Notes: generated by a model from the letters alone, not told the origin. A stretch of DNA of 64,000 bases from Ascarosepion bandense (GCA_037127315.1 JBBBDQ010000403.1:186001-250000); one strand, 5' to 3'; shown: positions 45,272 through 57,104, numbered from the stretch's first letter. A program made the numbers and translations.

Positions 45272-45585
45272 AAATTTACGCTATTTACATTATTTGGACT
45301 ATTGTCCTCATCTTTATTGCTATGTTTATGACATTTCGGTCGTTGTACACTCCGACCTTCTTCAGATGCTAGAAATTTCGAACTGAACCCTTTATTTCGA
45401 TCACTGGAGTATATCATTCTCATTCCATGTGCAAAGCCACTTCTGGTAGCCATGTAGCACCTGAAGAAGGGGTACAATGGCCGACATGTCGTAAACATAG
45501 CAATAAAGATGAGGACAATAGTTCAAATAATGTAAATAAGTGTAAATACTACCTCATCTCAGAAGTATAGACAAATACGAAAAGT
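45272..45585. repeat. Foldback-type repeat with inverted arms
   Basis: The left arm (about 45280-45367, CTATTTACATTATTTGGACT to CCGACCTTCTTCAG) and the right arm (about 45459-45540, CTGAAGAAGGGGTACAATGG to GTTCAAATAATGTAAATAAG) are reverse complements over about 85 bases with few mismatches. They are separated by about 90 bases. A + strand tail CTACCTCATCTCAGAAGTAT follows. It lies inside a CEP350 intron. Confidence 0.85.
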
Positions 45586-47585
45586 AAAAATGTTACTTTT
45601 TCAACATTTTTAATTTAAGAAGACTCATAAATACAGGCTAACTAAAATATTTATAAACATTCTTAAATTTAAAAATTTTGAAAAACTCACTTTTTAATTA
45701 TGCTTATAAATACTTGTTACAAAAGAAAATCCTTACATTTTCCTTGATAACGTTTATCAGAGGATGAAACATAGCAGCTAAGTTTTCCTTTTGTCTTTAT
45801 TTATATTGTCCTTTTACAGATATATTTTTAGTTATATCTGAAATTTCACATGCACACGCACAGCATATTTGGGTTGTAATTTTTCCTTTATATATGTTTG
45901 ATTAAAGACCAACAAAAGTTCCTTGTTAAGAATAGTTATTTTTTTTATGTTTCAAACCATTTTCTTAATTTCTAGTGAAAATTAAGATATTAGCTGCCCA
46001 GTGTCTTAAGTACTTTCAATTTTCTTAAGCCACTATCAAAGAGTTATTTTGTTTTATGTTAGTATAATTTTTCCCCCAAATATCTTGTGTTTATACACAC
46101 ACACGCTGCCTCCCACCCACAGAAAAGGTCAACCAGTGTATATTTGGAGGGTAACATTCCCAAGGCACTCTTTGTAAATAAAGTGCTTAGTAAGAATTAG
46201 GCCATTAATACTTCACGTCATCATCATCTGCTTATGGCAGCCAATGTTATCACCTGAGTGAAAAATATCTGTGAAGTTAGAAAATTCTGAACATTTTATT
46301 TTTATTTGTTGTGCATGTACACACACACACACACACACAAAGGCTAAAAGATTTTCCACTATTCTTTATAAACCTTTCCCTCTTTCAAGAAGTTGTAGAA
46401 CATCCATTCTTTCATTTTTTTAAACAATCTTATAAATTTAAAGTATAAATGAGGGAAAGTAACTTTCACAAATATGCTCGCAATTAACTGCTAAAAGAAT
46501 AAATAAATTTTGCTAATTTTTCACTGTTTATTTGTATTTGTTCTTTTTCCAGCATTCTCTTCAAAATTGATTTTCTTTAATTTCTGTTTCTCTTTGGAAC
46601 TGCATTTATTTATAAAGTAACAACTTTCAATACTGTTGTATTGTGGATAATATGGTCAGTGTAATCAAATGTATTGTCTTTCATGAAATTATTAATTACA
46701 AAGTAAAGATTTATAGATAAATTTGGATTCTATGAGATTTTTTTAAAAATGTTATTTTGAAATAGTGTAAAAATTCCAATTAAATCTTTTTTTTTTAATT
46801 TTCAAAATGCTCTTGTCCCATTAATAAAGTCTTAATTATAAAAATATATTTGCATGGCCATTGTGTTAAAGAAAATGCAATAAATGAGTTTATTTGTAAA
46901 AATAGACACTACTCCTAGAAGTAATTGTTTAAATGTGTTAAAAAAATAAATTACAATAAGAAATACTAATTTTGTTTTTAGAAATTAAATTAAAATAATT
47001 CAGCAGCTGTATGTTAATGTAATGGTATGTCACTTGCTTGGTTACCTCAAGGTTGAAAGTTCAAATCTGGACACCTCAATTAATTTAGGTATTTGTTAGC
47101 TCTATCACTTTTTTTTTTTAAGGTTATAGAAAATCAATTACTCTTGCTATTACGTTTGTTGGGATTACTTTTAAATGGCAGCCTATTGTCAGTTCTTTTT
47201 CATCTCATTCCATAAAAAGTGGGAAGTAAAAAACATCAGTTTTATTTTTGAACCTATGCATCAATTTTAATTTACGTGCAAAACTGTGCAATTGTTTATT
47301 TTCTTTAAATAAATTTACAAAGCAGCTTTAATAAATCTGGAAGTGTTTTTCAATGTAAACTTCCTTTTCAACATATTCTATACTGGCAAAATTCTTTTTT
47401 ATACAATTAATATTCAAAAATCATATTGGAAATAATTTCTAAAGTATCTAAAATATCTTTGATTTAAAAAACAGTATTATAACAATTTATGGCAAACATG
47501 GACAAATGTGCCTGCAATAAGACAGTGTCAAAAGGACAGTTTTTCCTATGACACCGTTTTTTTTTGTTTTTTTTCAACTGTGTTC

Positions 47586-47830
47586 ACTCTCTTTTTCTCT
47601 CTCACTCACATTCATTCTTTTCTCTCCCTCACTCTCTTTTCTCTCACCCTCACTCTCTTTTCTCTCACCCTCACCCTCTCTTTTCTTTCTCTCTCCCTCC
47701 CACTCTCTTTTCTCTCTCTCCCTCACTCTCTTTTCTCTCTCTCCCTCACTCTCTTTTCTCTCTCCATCACTCTCTTTTCTCTCTCCATCACTCTCTTTTC
47801 TCTTTCTATCACTCTCTTTTTCTCTCTCAC
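47586..47830. repeat. Pyrimidine minisatellite, ~21-base period
   Basis: Units of the form CTCTCTCCCTCACTCTCTTTT repeat about ten times with small variants, making an almost pure C/T strand of about 245 bases. Mirror-symmetric polypyrimidine can adopt triplex DNA. The long open frames it creates (Ser/Leu/Phe or, antisense, Glu/Arg/Lys) are by-products. Confidence 0.9.
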
Positions 47831-48167
47831 ATTCCTGTTTTTCATTTTCAGCTTTGGCCTCTCCCCCCCCCAACAAAGCACGTGCTCACTGCAGCTGCTA
47901 CTGCTACTATCAATGAGTCTTGTTTGATCTGCTGAGGCTACAATTTCCTTCCCTCATCAATATATTGATTCTTTTTGTCAGTCTCTCCCCACCTCAGCGT
48001 CTCCTCTCTTAAAAACTCTTTTTCTTTCTTGCCTTCTTCATCTCCAGCTGTTTTTTGTTTTTGCTTTTTCTTTCCTTATTTTTACTACCCCTTCCCATAT
48101 AAATTTCTCACGTGCTTATTTCTTTGCTTCCAATGTTCATTCCTCTCTTCTGCTTCTATTTCTCCAG

Positions 48168-48252
48168 CCATTGTTGTTGTCAGATGATGTTGCTGAGAAT
48201 ATTTGGTCAGATTTGGTACCATACAAACCCCCACCTCCTTACCCTGGACATG
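48168..48252 (+). CDS. CEP350: CEP350 exon, 85 bases
   Basis: The exon runs from a TATTTCTCCAG acceptor to a G|GTAAGT donor. It starts in phase 0 and leaves one base. It encodes PLLLSDDVAENIWSDLVPYK then PPPPYPGH. The phases fit both neighbours exactly. The proline run lies just before the conserved C-terminal domain. Confidence 0.9.
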
Positions 48253-49345
48253 GTAAGTTGTTATTTATCAAATTTCATAAACTATTTTTATCTCATTTCA
48301 AAAATCATTTTTCTGCTTGATTTGATTTTAAAAAAAAAGTACCAGGTGATATTGTAAAAATCAGAAAAACTAAAATTTGCATCTGGCTGTTTACATATTT
48401 GGAGGATTTTCTAAATCATAAACTTTAAATATTTTATCACTGAGAATTCTGGATATTCTAGTCTGTATAAATATTTTATTTTATTTTTTTTGTTTTTCTT
48501 TGGATCTATTTATAACCAATAGAATGTTGTCTATAAATAGCTATGAATATAGGTTTTATTTGGATTAAGTTGTGTCTTCCTTGCTATGCATCAGTGTTTA
48601 TTTTATTTTCTGTTCGGATTCCTTATGTTGTATCGTTTATTGACAAATCTTAACTTTGGTAAGTGACTTTCTGTTGAAAACATTCCTACTATAAACATTT
48701 AAAAAAAATTTTTTTCTTTTTTTTATTACATTTTGCAAACTTTTTTTCTTTTCACAATTGCTTAAAAATAGGTGAAACTCCTTTGATGGAGTTGTTGAGA
48801 GAAATTTATCAGAGCAGAAGTGATAAAAAAAGTGTCATTCATGTCAATTATTTGAGGGCCTTCTCCAGAACAATATTGATATGAAGGCAATCTCAGAGAA
48901 AATATTTCTAATATGAAAAGGAGTTCGACTAAGATTTCAGTCAGAAGGTCAAAAGAATAATTTCAGATTTGGAGTTAGTAAGAAATTTCAAATTTAAAAA
49001 AAATATATACATCTCCTCAATTCAAGTTGATGTTCACATAAAATCCTTTTTTGTGAGAATATCTTTTGGTAAATCGTTTCTTCCAAATATTTATAATTTG
49101 ATCATCTAAGAATGATGCAATGCACAGTACTTTCATCATTTACAGGGATTCCAAATATTATATTGCTTTGTCCCATAATATTTATGACATTTGCATACAC
49201 ACTTTATATACTAAATGTAACAAATGTTATGGGACAAACATAATAAAATATTTGGCAATCTTGGACCTTCATGTTTATAAAAAGAACAGTGCCAAAAAGA
49301 TACAGACCACTATTATTTTAACTACCTTAACTCCTTGACAGTGTT
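48253..49345. other. CEP350 intron, nothing recognised
   Basis: This is AT-rich intron with no gene or named repeat. Confidence 0.5.
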
Positions 49346-49347
49346 TA

Positions 49348-49842
49348 ATGTTTTAAAAAGTAACAATTGGAATTGGAATAAAACCTAAACTTATGAAGAC
49401 AGTGAATTTATACATTATTTTTGTTTTTGAGAATTTGACAACAAAAATATTAAACACTATTTTACTAGATTATTTATGAGAATAATTTTATATTTATAAC
49501 ATTCTAAAAACTAATACAATTAGAATTAATACTAATGCAAAATTTATCATTTACCAATTTATAAAGAAATAAATATGAAAATTTTTTTATTCATAAATTT
49601 TTAAACATTTACTAATTTATTAAAATATGCAAAATAAGGAAATTTTTATTATTTACCATTTTGCGAAGTTCGAATCAATTGACAATTAGCTGATGTTTTA
49701 CCAATCATTCCAATAAACAATTTAATAAATAAATAGTGTTTATTGTTTTTGTTATCAATTCTCAAGAGCAAAGAAAATATATAAATTCACTTTCATATAT
49801 TTAGGCTTTATTGAAATTCTAATCATTGCTTTTTAAGACAAT
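49348..49842. repeat. AT-rich palindromic repeat (copy 2)
   Basis: The left arm (AATAAAACCTAAACTTATGA, CAGTGAATTTATACATTATT, GTTTTTGAGAATTTGACAAC) and the right arm (GTTATCAATTCTCAAGAGCA, ATATATAAATTCACTTTCAT, ATATTTAGGCTTTATTGAAA) pair over at least 110 bases. The core is AT-rich. The right flank carries ACTGTCCTTTTGTCAC, a motif also flanking the 23.4- and 28.2-kb copies and present inverted near 47527. Confidence 0.75.
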
Positions 49843-49929
49843 AAACATTATCGAGGAGTGAAGGTAATTAGTATAATAGCAGTGTCGTGGGAAAAAAACT
49901 GTCCTTTTGTCACTTTTTTTTTTTTTTTT

Positions 49930-51245
49930 TTTTATGCATGCCAAATATTGCCAAATGTTTATCCTATAACTGCTGATAATTTAAAAAAGTAAACTGTTTT
50001 AAATAAAATTATTTTTTTCCTGATGTATTTCCATATTTTATCACTGTCTAAGTCTGTATATTAATGTGATGAATTTCAGGTTGTATTTGTTATACAAATT
50101 TAGCCATGTCTTTGTAAAGAGTTGTCTTGAGATCAATCGTAAGTGAAAATCAATTGTTGTGGAAATCTCAAGTCACCAATTAGGCAATTATTTTATAAAC
50201 AACTTGTTTGTTTGTTCATAAGGTTTAAACTAAAAAGAAAAAATAATAATCAGTTTGTGAATGTGATTCACCACTACTTTTTCAGTTGTTATAGATTCTG
50301 TTGGTAATCCTACAACTTCCTCCCTTTTGTAGTTCTGTTTGCCTCCTTACACTATCCCTCACGATCCCTGTCATTCATTTATGCCAGCTTGTTAAGTTAG
50401 TTACTTGCTGTTTCCCTTTGCACCTCTTACCTTCATATCATATATGAATAAAATGCCACTGCTGACATTTGAGTTTGAACACGGATTGCCAGAGAACAAA
50501 CACAGTCGACTTTGTTTTGATGTAATTAGAGGGATTGTGTTGCTGGGATCATGTAACGTAAAAATAATGAGTACATAATAAGCATTTGAGATAGAAAAAG
50601 AAAAGGACTGACAGTATTCTCCAAAGGCATCATTTCTAGTATATGTGACTTAAAAACAAACTTCACTCTTGTGAGCATCAAATTCTCTTAGCCCTCTTTC
50701 CTCATTATGCCCCAGGAATTTAAAATTTTCTCTTTCTGATTTTCAGTGTGTTCTTTTTTGTTTCTATTTTTCCTTAAAACTTTCTCACTGCTCACATACT
50801 CTATCCATGTTATTCTCAGCGTCTCTTTTGCCTAGAGCCTTCTTTTCATCTACAAGGAAATTGGCCAGCATTTATTGCTATAGCTGAGGATTGATATTGC
50901 AGAGCAGTTCAGCACTCTTTTCTTTGTTTTTAATGATTTTTTTTCCGGTTTCTTAATGCTTTGTTTGTCTTTTAGAAGACAATTTCACTATTCCAATATG
51001 TTTTATATATGTACAATATATCACATTTTCATTTGTCTGTTAAAACACTTTTAAAATTTAAGTTAAAATTCTCTACTTTTAATGAAACAAATTTTATTGA
51101 TATAATTTCTTTGCCTTCCAAAAATACTGTCGCAATAGAAATTTACTTCTGTAAGCTTTAATTTACATATTTATATGTATGAAATAAAATCCATATGAGA
51201 ATAATTCGGATCTCTAATTTTTTCTTTTCTTCCTGCAAATTTCAG
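49930..51245. other. CEP350 intron, nothing recognised
   Basis: This is AT-rich intron. About 50640-51000 has scattered similarity in character to the antisense 3' part of the RTE-like LINE (CCTCATTATGCCCCAGGAAT, TATAGCTGAGGATTGATATT). It may be an old copy, but I did not call it. Confidence 0.4.
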
Positions 51246-51997
51246 ATGCAGACCCTAATTTAGAATTCCAGAAACTTTCAAAGGAATTTTATTCAGTTCC
51301 CCAAAAGCGTGAGAAGATTAACCAACTTGTGTCTAGTGCAGTGGAAGTGTTCTGGCAGGACAGACTCAATGGTCGCTCCCTGACTGACACCACAATGCCT
51401 GACTGCTTTTTGGCTGTGGCAGACGACCTGGTCTCTGAAATGGATCAGGCAAGCTGCAGGTCTTACAAAAAAATGCTTTTTGACTTAACAAAAGAAATCA
51501 TTGAAGAAGTATACCAAGGTGATGACAGCCAGAATAACGATGGTAACAACAACAACCATCACCCCTCAAAGAATTACAGCAGTCTTCCGATGACAAAACT
51601 TGTTCACCGCAAATGTCATCCTGTCATTAACAGATATTATCGCCAAAGTCGGACTCCGCCCAGCAGTCCTGAAGAGCTTCAGAAAGTTGTCAAAGACGCT
51701 GTGGCTGGTCTTTTGCAAGTGGACAATTCAGAGACTGGACTTGGCTGCGGACTGGGTAGGATGCAGGAATTTGACAAGTGGAAAACATCGAAAAAGGATC
51801 ATGTGGATCGGATTTTGATTCAAGAGTTGCAGGAAGAGGAGTCGCAGTGGGTGGATTACGATGCAGATGTGTATGAGTTGAAAGTGCAGCTAGTCAACAC
51901 TATTTTTGATTCTCTTATAACGAAAACTGTTGAAACCTTCAAAAATATTTATAACAAACGCAACCAACGACGACAGCAACTGCATCAGGCAGTTTAG
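51246..51997 (+). CDS. CEP350: CEP350 last coding exon, conserved C-terminus
   Basis: The exon starts after a GCAAATTTCAG acceptor with two bases completing the split codon and ends at TAG 51995-51997. It encodes 249 residues. Clear matches to vertebrate CEP350 are KMLFDLTKEIIEEVY (vertebrate VFDLTKEIFEEIF), NRYYRQSRTPPSSPEELQKV, and the string KDHVDRILIQELQEEESQWV then DYDADVYELKVQLVNTIFDS (vertebrate RDRVDHILVQELHEEEAQWV, MQLADGIFETLI). An Asn/His insert (GNNNNHHPSKN) is lineage-specific. This domain is the best identifier of the gene. The ATG at 51329 is internal, not a start. The 3' end lies just before a palindrome cluster. Confidence 0.97.
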
Positions 51998-52110
51998 CAA
52001 ATTTTCCAATTTTTTTTTTTTTTTTTTTCTTTTTTACTGCTGGCATATTAACATTTGACCAAATGTCGGCCACAAAATCTTAAAATAAAGGCCACTTACA
52101 TTTTGGTTGG
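51998..52110 (+). other. CEP350: CEP350 3' UTR, probable
   Basis: The stop is followed by a T-rich run (52010-52036) and an AATAAA at 52084-52089, with GT-rich sequence 40-50 bases later (TTTTTGTGAATTC, 52132-). The cleavage site would fall near 52105. Longer 3' UTRs that reach into the palindromes at 52.5 kb are possible. Confidence 0.55.
52084..52089 (+). terminator. CEP350: Candidate polyadenylation signal
   Basis: This is a canonical AATAAA 87 bases after the stop codon, with a downstream GT-rich element. It is the nearest canonical signal. Confidence 0.5.
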
Positions 52111-52485
52111 GTCCATCACTTCCTTGAATCTGTTTTTGTGAATTCTTCAAGTTGTAAGTGTTCAAGAATTTTTTTTTTTTAACTTTTTATTATATTCTAT
52201 GCAAATTCTTCTTGTAAATTTACAAACCAAGAAAAATGATTCAAGGAATTAAACATGAAATTCATCTTTATATTAAAAAAAACATATTTAAATGTATATC
52301 TTTAACTTTTTGTTTTCATTAGGAAAAAAATTTTCTGTTTGTATAACTTTTTTATGTATGTGACATTGGGAAACCTGAACCACTGTTTTTATATACGTGT
52401 GCGTGTATATAAAATAGAAGTTTCCTTAAAAAAAAAAAAAAAAATTGTTTACAATGCATTATGCATTTATTGGAAATATATATTG

Positions 52486-52680
52486 TTAATTATTACATTA
52501 GAACTTGTGCAAACTACTACAAAATTGTACATTTTGTTTTAACATTTAAAGAACAATGTCTCCTCAAGTAGTTAATGATGGTAACTACCTGATAAGACCT
52601 TGTTTTTTCAATGTCGAAACAAAATGTACAATTTTGTAGTAGTTTGTAGTTTGCACATGTTCTAATGTAATAATTAATAA
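52486..52680. repeat. Short palindromic repeat (MITE-like)
   Basis: The left arm 52486-52541 (ATTACATTAGAACTTGTGCA, AACTACTACAAAATTGTACA, TTTTGTTT) and the right arm 52616-52680 are near-perfect reverse complements. The right arm has an extra TTTGTAG. The loop is about 75 bases. No transposase is present. Confidence 0.85.
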
Positions 52681-52748
52681 TGAATATTGATTGCTCTATT
52701 TCTATATTGAGCACTGTTTTAAATTAATGTTTTGAACATTGCAATTAT

Positions 52749-52769
52749 TTTCTTTGTTCTTATTCATTT

Positions 52770-52807
<38 letters not shown>

Positions 52808-52826
52808 AAATGAATAAGAACAAAGA
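52749..52826. repeat. Perfect palindrome around (TA)n
   Basis: TTTCTTTGTTCTTATTCATT-TGG, then about 32 bases of TA, then CCA-AATGAATAAGAACAAAGAAA. The arms match for 23 bases and the TA run is self-complementary, so the whole 78 bases is one palindrome. Confidence 0.92.
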
Positions 52827-52834
52827 AATATGTA

Positions 52835-53410
52835 TATATAGAACAATATTGTGGAAAAAGTTTTTGTGTAACACATTTTGTTCTTAAGGACTTCATCAGA
52901 CTAAATGTATTATGTTGGTGTGACTATGCATGCACATAAACGAGGGTTGCTGGGAATTTAATTTTAATTATATATATATATATATATATAATCTAACTGA
53001 TTTCATTTAGATTCTTTTTCTTTTTGTTACCATCATCCTTTGTTAGTAGATATCCCACACTGGGATAATAGATTGGCCAAGACTGACCACAATTTTGACA
53101 TAAAAAAAGGCTACTCTGTCTAAAAGAGAAAATAATTCACAACGACAAAAATGATTAGATAGTCCCTTAATCACAAGGTCTCCCACAGCAAATTTGCGTT
53201 CTGGCTCTTACAACATTTCACTATTCCTGGCAGAACTTCTATTATCACAGTGTTAGATACCTACTTGTAATGTAAAGTAAATCGACTAGATTAAAAACAA
53301 AAAAAAACTTAAATTCCCAGCATCCTTCATTTGTGCACATGTATAGTTGCACCAGCATAACAAATTTAGTCTAATGAAGTTCTAAAGGTCGAAATATGTC
53401 ACAAACAATC
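52835..53410. repeat. Foldback repeat with ~120-base arms
   Basis: The left arm (GACTTCATCAGACTAAATGT, TTGGTGTGACTATGCATGCA, GGTTGCTGGGAATTTAATTT; about 52888-52964) is the reverse complement, with mismatches, of the right arm (about 53308-53385: AAATTCCCAGCATCCTTCAT, AGTTGCACCAGCATAACAAA, TTTAGTCTAATGAAGTTC). Weaker pairing continues outwards. The centre holds a TA run and non-coding DNA. Confidence 0.75.
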
Positions 53411-53862
53411 AATGTTAACTGTTCCATTATTTCACATTTGTGCCTCATCTTCTAAGCTGAAGAATATTTTACAAGCTTTTTGCATTAAATCATCTGTTAA
53501 GATTATGACCTCATCTTTAAATAAAAAGTTGAGTTATTTTTGTGCTTCAGTTAGAGTGTATGACATGAACACAAACTTATTGACTGCTAAACTTTTTCAT
53601 TTCTTCCAACATTGTCAGGGTTTCAAGTCCTTTTCAAGCAGACTGTTATTTTATTTATATTTTTTTTAAAAATCAGCATCACAGAATTTTCTGGTGGTCT
53701 TTCTTGTCTCCCTTTTTAATATGGCGAGGGAAAGGAGATGTTTATAATTTTAGAAGATGACTTTTTTATCTTAATAAAAGGGTCAGCTTAATTATTTTTT
53801 AAAAATTTGATCATGGAAGACTGAATATTGGTAGCAATTAAATTTTTTTTTTTTTATCATCC
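53411..53862. other. Intergenic, nothing recognised
   Basis: No gene or named repeat was seen. Confidence 0.5.
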
Positions 53863-53866
53863 GATT

Positions 53867-54006
53867 CACAAACTCCTCCCCAGCTTTTTGAACAGGAGTA
53901 GAGGTTTATCACTTCTTTCCTGTTTGTTCTAATTCACTTTCACTCCCAGTTGCCTCTTGTGTCTTAGTGGCATTATCACCTTGCTTGGGGTGAATTAATT
54001 AAAAAA
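53867..54006 (+). repeat. Tail-sharing SINE, diverged monomer
   Basis: It has TTGAACAGGAGTAGAGGTTT, CTTAGTGGCATTATCACCTT and GCTTGGGGTGAATTAATTAA. The body is shortened in the middle. Confidence 0.75.
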
Positions 54007-56645
54007 GGAAAAAAGTACAAATTAAGGTTAAAAAAATCCTGACTAAAATAAAATTATGAAAAGTAGATGATGTCATTGATCTTAGAGGTCATTATAAGTG
54101 TCAGATACTAATATCATGTGAAGATTGTTTATAGAAATGTTAAGATTTGTTTCATTCTAAATGTTTTGCTAGGCCTTTTATTGTCCATGTCATTTTTTTA
54201 TATGTGATATAACTGCTTAAAAATGATCTTGACTATTTCTTCAAAATTTGTGTTGATTCTATTTTTTCTTAAAAAAAAAAGTTTTACCATTTTGTAAAGG
54301 GCAGTGACAAATTGTTGCTTTCAAAGATTCTCTGGTCTCTTATCATGTTTTCGAGATTTTTCAAATTATCACCTGTTACAAATGATTTTTATGTATTGTT
54401 TCATGCTTATTTTTTGTCTCCTTTATCAATGTTTGTGGTTTTACAATTTTTATAAGCGAGATATTTTTTAGGCATCTCTTCAAATCATTTTCCTTTTTCA
54501 AGAAATGATTTGGTTTACAACTCGGTAAACAAGAAAAAAAATCCTATTTGCATTAATCATTTCTAAAGGCTTGAATTACTATTTATGAGTTGAGACTAAT
54601 TGGCATCTTTATTGCCAGTCATTTTCTTAAGAATTCTAACAAAAGAAATAAAAAAACAGTAAAAGAGAAACATTTAAGTTTCAATTGGTAACTTGGACTC
54701 TGACAAGGAATTTAAAATAAGATAAAAATTTGAATTATTAATTTTAAGCAAACTTTAAACATAATTTTTGATTTTTATCATCAGACAAAAATGCATCGTT
54801 ATTTTGGTAAATTAATTTTTTTTTAAAGTTCTTGTAGAAAATCAAAAATAATGGCAGGGCAGAAAAAAAAACTTTTCAGATGTTATAAATGTCATATCCA
54901 TAAAAAGCAAAAAATAAAACAGCCAAGAACATACTTAAGAAATTACTGCACAGAAAATTTACATAATTTGTTTTTGGAAAGAATCATTTAATTAATACTA
55001 TAAGGAAGTCTCAGGAAATTAAGCATAAAAATGATTTTATTATTTTTATCAACTGTGAAGCTATATTGTACGTTATTTTGTTATAAGGAAAAAAAAACAA
55101 TTCATTTTACTGATGTCTTAAACTTTTAAATTGTGCAGACATTGACCCCCCCCACCACCCTTCCTTTGTTATAAAAATGACCCAGGATCTGATTTATTGT
55201 GTTTGTTGGTTTGCAAAGTTTCTCCTCTCAACTACCTTGACCAGTTGAATTATTTTTTTACATCATCACAAAAAATACCAGTGAAATTTCTTGGCAAAAC
55301 CTTATCTCTGCTTCAGGCCAATTGCTAGGCATTGAATTTTCATTTGTAACAAGCAAACAGTAAAAGAGTTGGCAGTAAAACTTAACACCCCTCTTCTAAC
55401 CAGTGATAATTCTTTCATAACAAAGTTTTAGTAAAAAAAAAATATATATATATATCCATTTGATTATTTTCTAAAAGAATTTAAATATTTTATACAATTT
55501 GCTTCTTGAATATCTCCATGTTATTAGTTTTGCAGTCAGATAGATAAACCAAAATGTTGTTGATGTTGTTTCACCAAAGAGCAAAAAGATTTATGAATGA
55601 TTGTTTCTTTCAAATTGAAATAAGTAGAGTTTTCCTTCCCAAAAGACCTCCGACCTTAATCGGATATTAAATGACTTTTAATTCTGTTCCTATGCAGAGC
55701 CAATTCCGTAAATGTATAAATTCTGCTTTTTGAAGTTGAATTATGAAAAAAAAAATCTTTGTTATGATTCGGATATTGAATCTCATTTCTAATCCATTCA
55801 GACAGAATCTACCAAGTAATTTTTTCTTTTTTACTCTAGTTATTTGTACAAACATCCAAATGTGCATAATGTTAAATAAACAAAAAGAAAAAAGAATAAA
55901 TATTGACAATATTGTTTTTTTTTCGTCTTGATTTTTACCAACAGATTTGAATGAAATCACAGATTGCATATTTAATAAGACAAACATAACAGCAATCTGT
56001 CTTTTACAAGAAAAACTTTTAATGACAAAACAACTCTTGTCATGTTTGTCACCCTGACTTTATAGAAATTTTCTGTAGCAAGAGAAAAAAAAAATGGCAT
56101 GTGTTGTTTTAACCTACCCTGGTTCACATGATTTCATCAACTGAACTGAAAGTAAAAGAAAAAATGACAAGTTGCAGGTTATATTGGTCTGCTTGTTGAG
56201 CAGAAACTCCTCTCCTGTCCCCAAAGATCTTAGAGCATGAAAATTGAAATTTGGTTCAGACTTTTACACAGAGACAAGTGATTTATAGCCAGCAATATGA
56301 CTGAACGAAAGGCATCTCTCCAAAAAGGAAAACCAATGATCACCATTTCATGACTTGATTAAAACCTTGCCCAAAATTAGCAACAAATGTCAAAATTCTT
56401 TTCAACATTGAAATCAATTAATGAAAATTTCTGTAAAAACAAGAGTGACCAGCATGGATTTTTTTTCTCTATTATCTGGAGTAATTTATGATAAATGCCA
56501 AGATTGTTATAATATGGATAATGATCCATTGCTCTCAGTGAGGCTTGTTCATCGACGACCTCTCGCCATCAACAAGGGGGTTATCAATGCTTCCGTAACT
56601 TGTCTTTTTTGCAGATAGGGGTGATGACCTATGAAAACCCCTTAT
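54007..56645. other. Intergenic, no gene seen
   Basis: This is 2.6 kb of AT-rich sequence with no coding exon or named repeat. The longest open frames are poly-A/T driven. About 56520-56620 is less AT-rich (GTTCATCGACGACCTCTCGC) and unexplained. Confidence 0.5.
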
Positions 56646-56647
56646 CC

Positions 56648-56835
56648 TCCAAGTGTGGTAGACCAGTAGCCAACCAAGGCTATAGAACCCAATCTGTCCT
56701 CTTATAGCAGAAGAGAGAAGAGATGGATTGATATCTTTTCACATAAGTGAATGCAATGATCTCAACTTGAATTTGAACTTGGCTCTTCAATTCCTCATTC
56801 TGAGCAGATGTCCATTGCATCACAACATGCATTCT
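56648..56835 (-). repeat. tRNA-derived SINE, 3'-truncated copy
   Basis: It has GGTAGACCAGTAGCCAACCA, CACATAAGTGAATGCAATGA, TTTGAACTTGGCTCTTCAAT and the head complement CATTGCATCACAACATGCAT. It belongs to the family at 44.9 kb and has lost the CAGTCAGTTAAG tail side. Confidence 0.75.
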
Positions 56836-57073
56836 ATAATGTGGATAGGTAAGTTTTTTTTTATTTTTATTTTTTTTTTATAGCTATCTACCAATTAAAA
56901 AAAGTGCTCAATGCATAAAAAAAGTACTGAATATGCAGAACCAACGATATGTGAGAGAATGAAATGTCCACCACTTACTTGCTAGCCAGATTTCAACCAT
57001 AATGGTCTCATCAGACAGTATGGCTGAAACCTGGGTAGCAAGTGGTAAGCATTTTGTTCTTCCATATGTATTT

Positions 57074-57104
57074 TTGTGTGTGTGTATATCTATCTATCTA
57101 TCTA

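Larger units (their letters stand above)
44758..48167. other. CEP350 intron with SINE, foldback and minisatellite
   Basis: Between the listed repeats (44895-45202, 45272-45585, 47586-47830), the stretch 45590-47570 is AT-rich with no gene. It has short CA runs at about 46096-46105 and 46320-46340 and a tRNA-like trace near 47025-47085 (GTAATGGTATGTCACTTGC, AAAGTTCAAATCTGGAC). No CAP-Gly coding exon is visible here. Confidence 0.55.

Noticed and set aside
47508..47935. Long overlapping open frames (up to 139 residues) on both strands
   Set aside because: They come from the C/T minisatellite. The predicted proteins are simple Ser/Leu/Phe or Glu/Arg/Lys periodicities inside a CEP350 intron.
51329..51997. 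ATG at 51329 as an independent small gene
   Set aside because: The exon is open upstream to the acceptor at 51245 and joins in phase with exon 48168. The protein is the CEP350 C-terminus.
56520..56620. Possible small exon (GTTCATCGACGACCTCTCGC)
   Set aside because: The open frame lacks a recognisable motif and a credible pair of splice borders, and it sits after the gene's stop codon.
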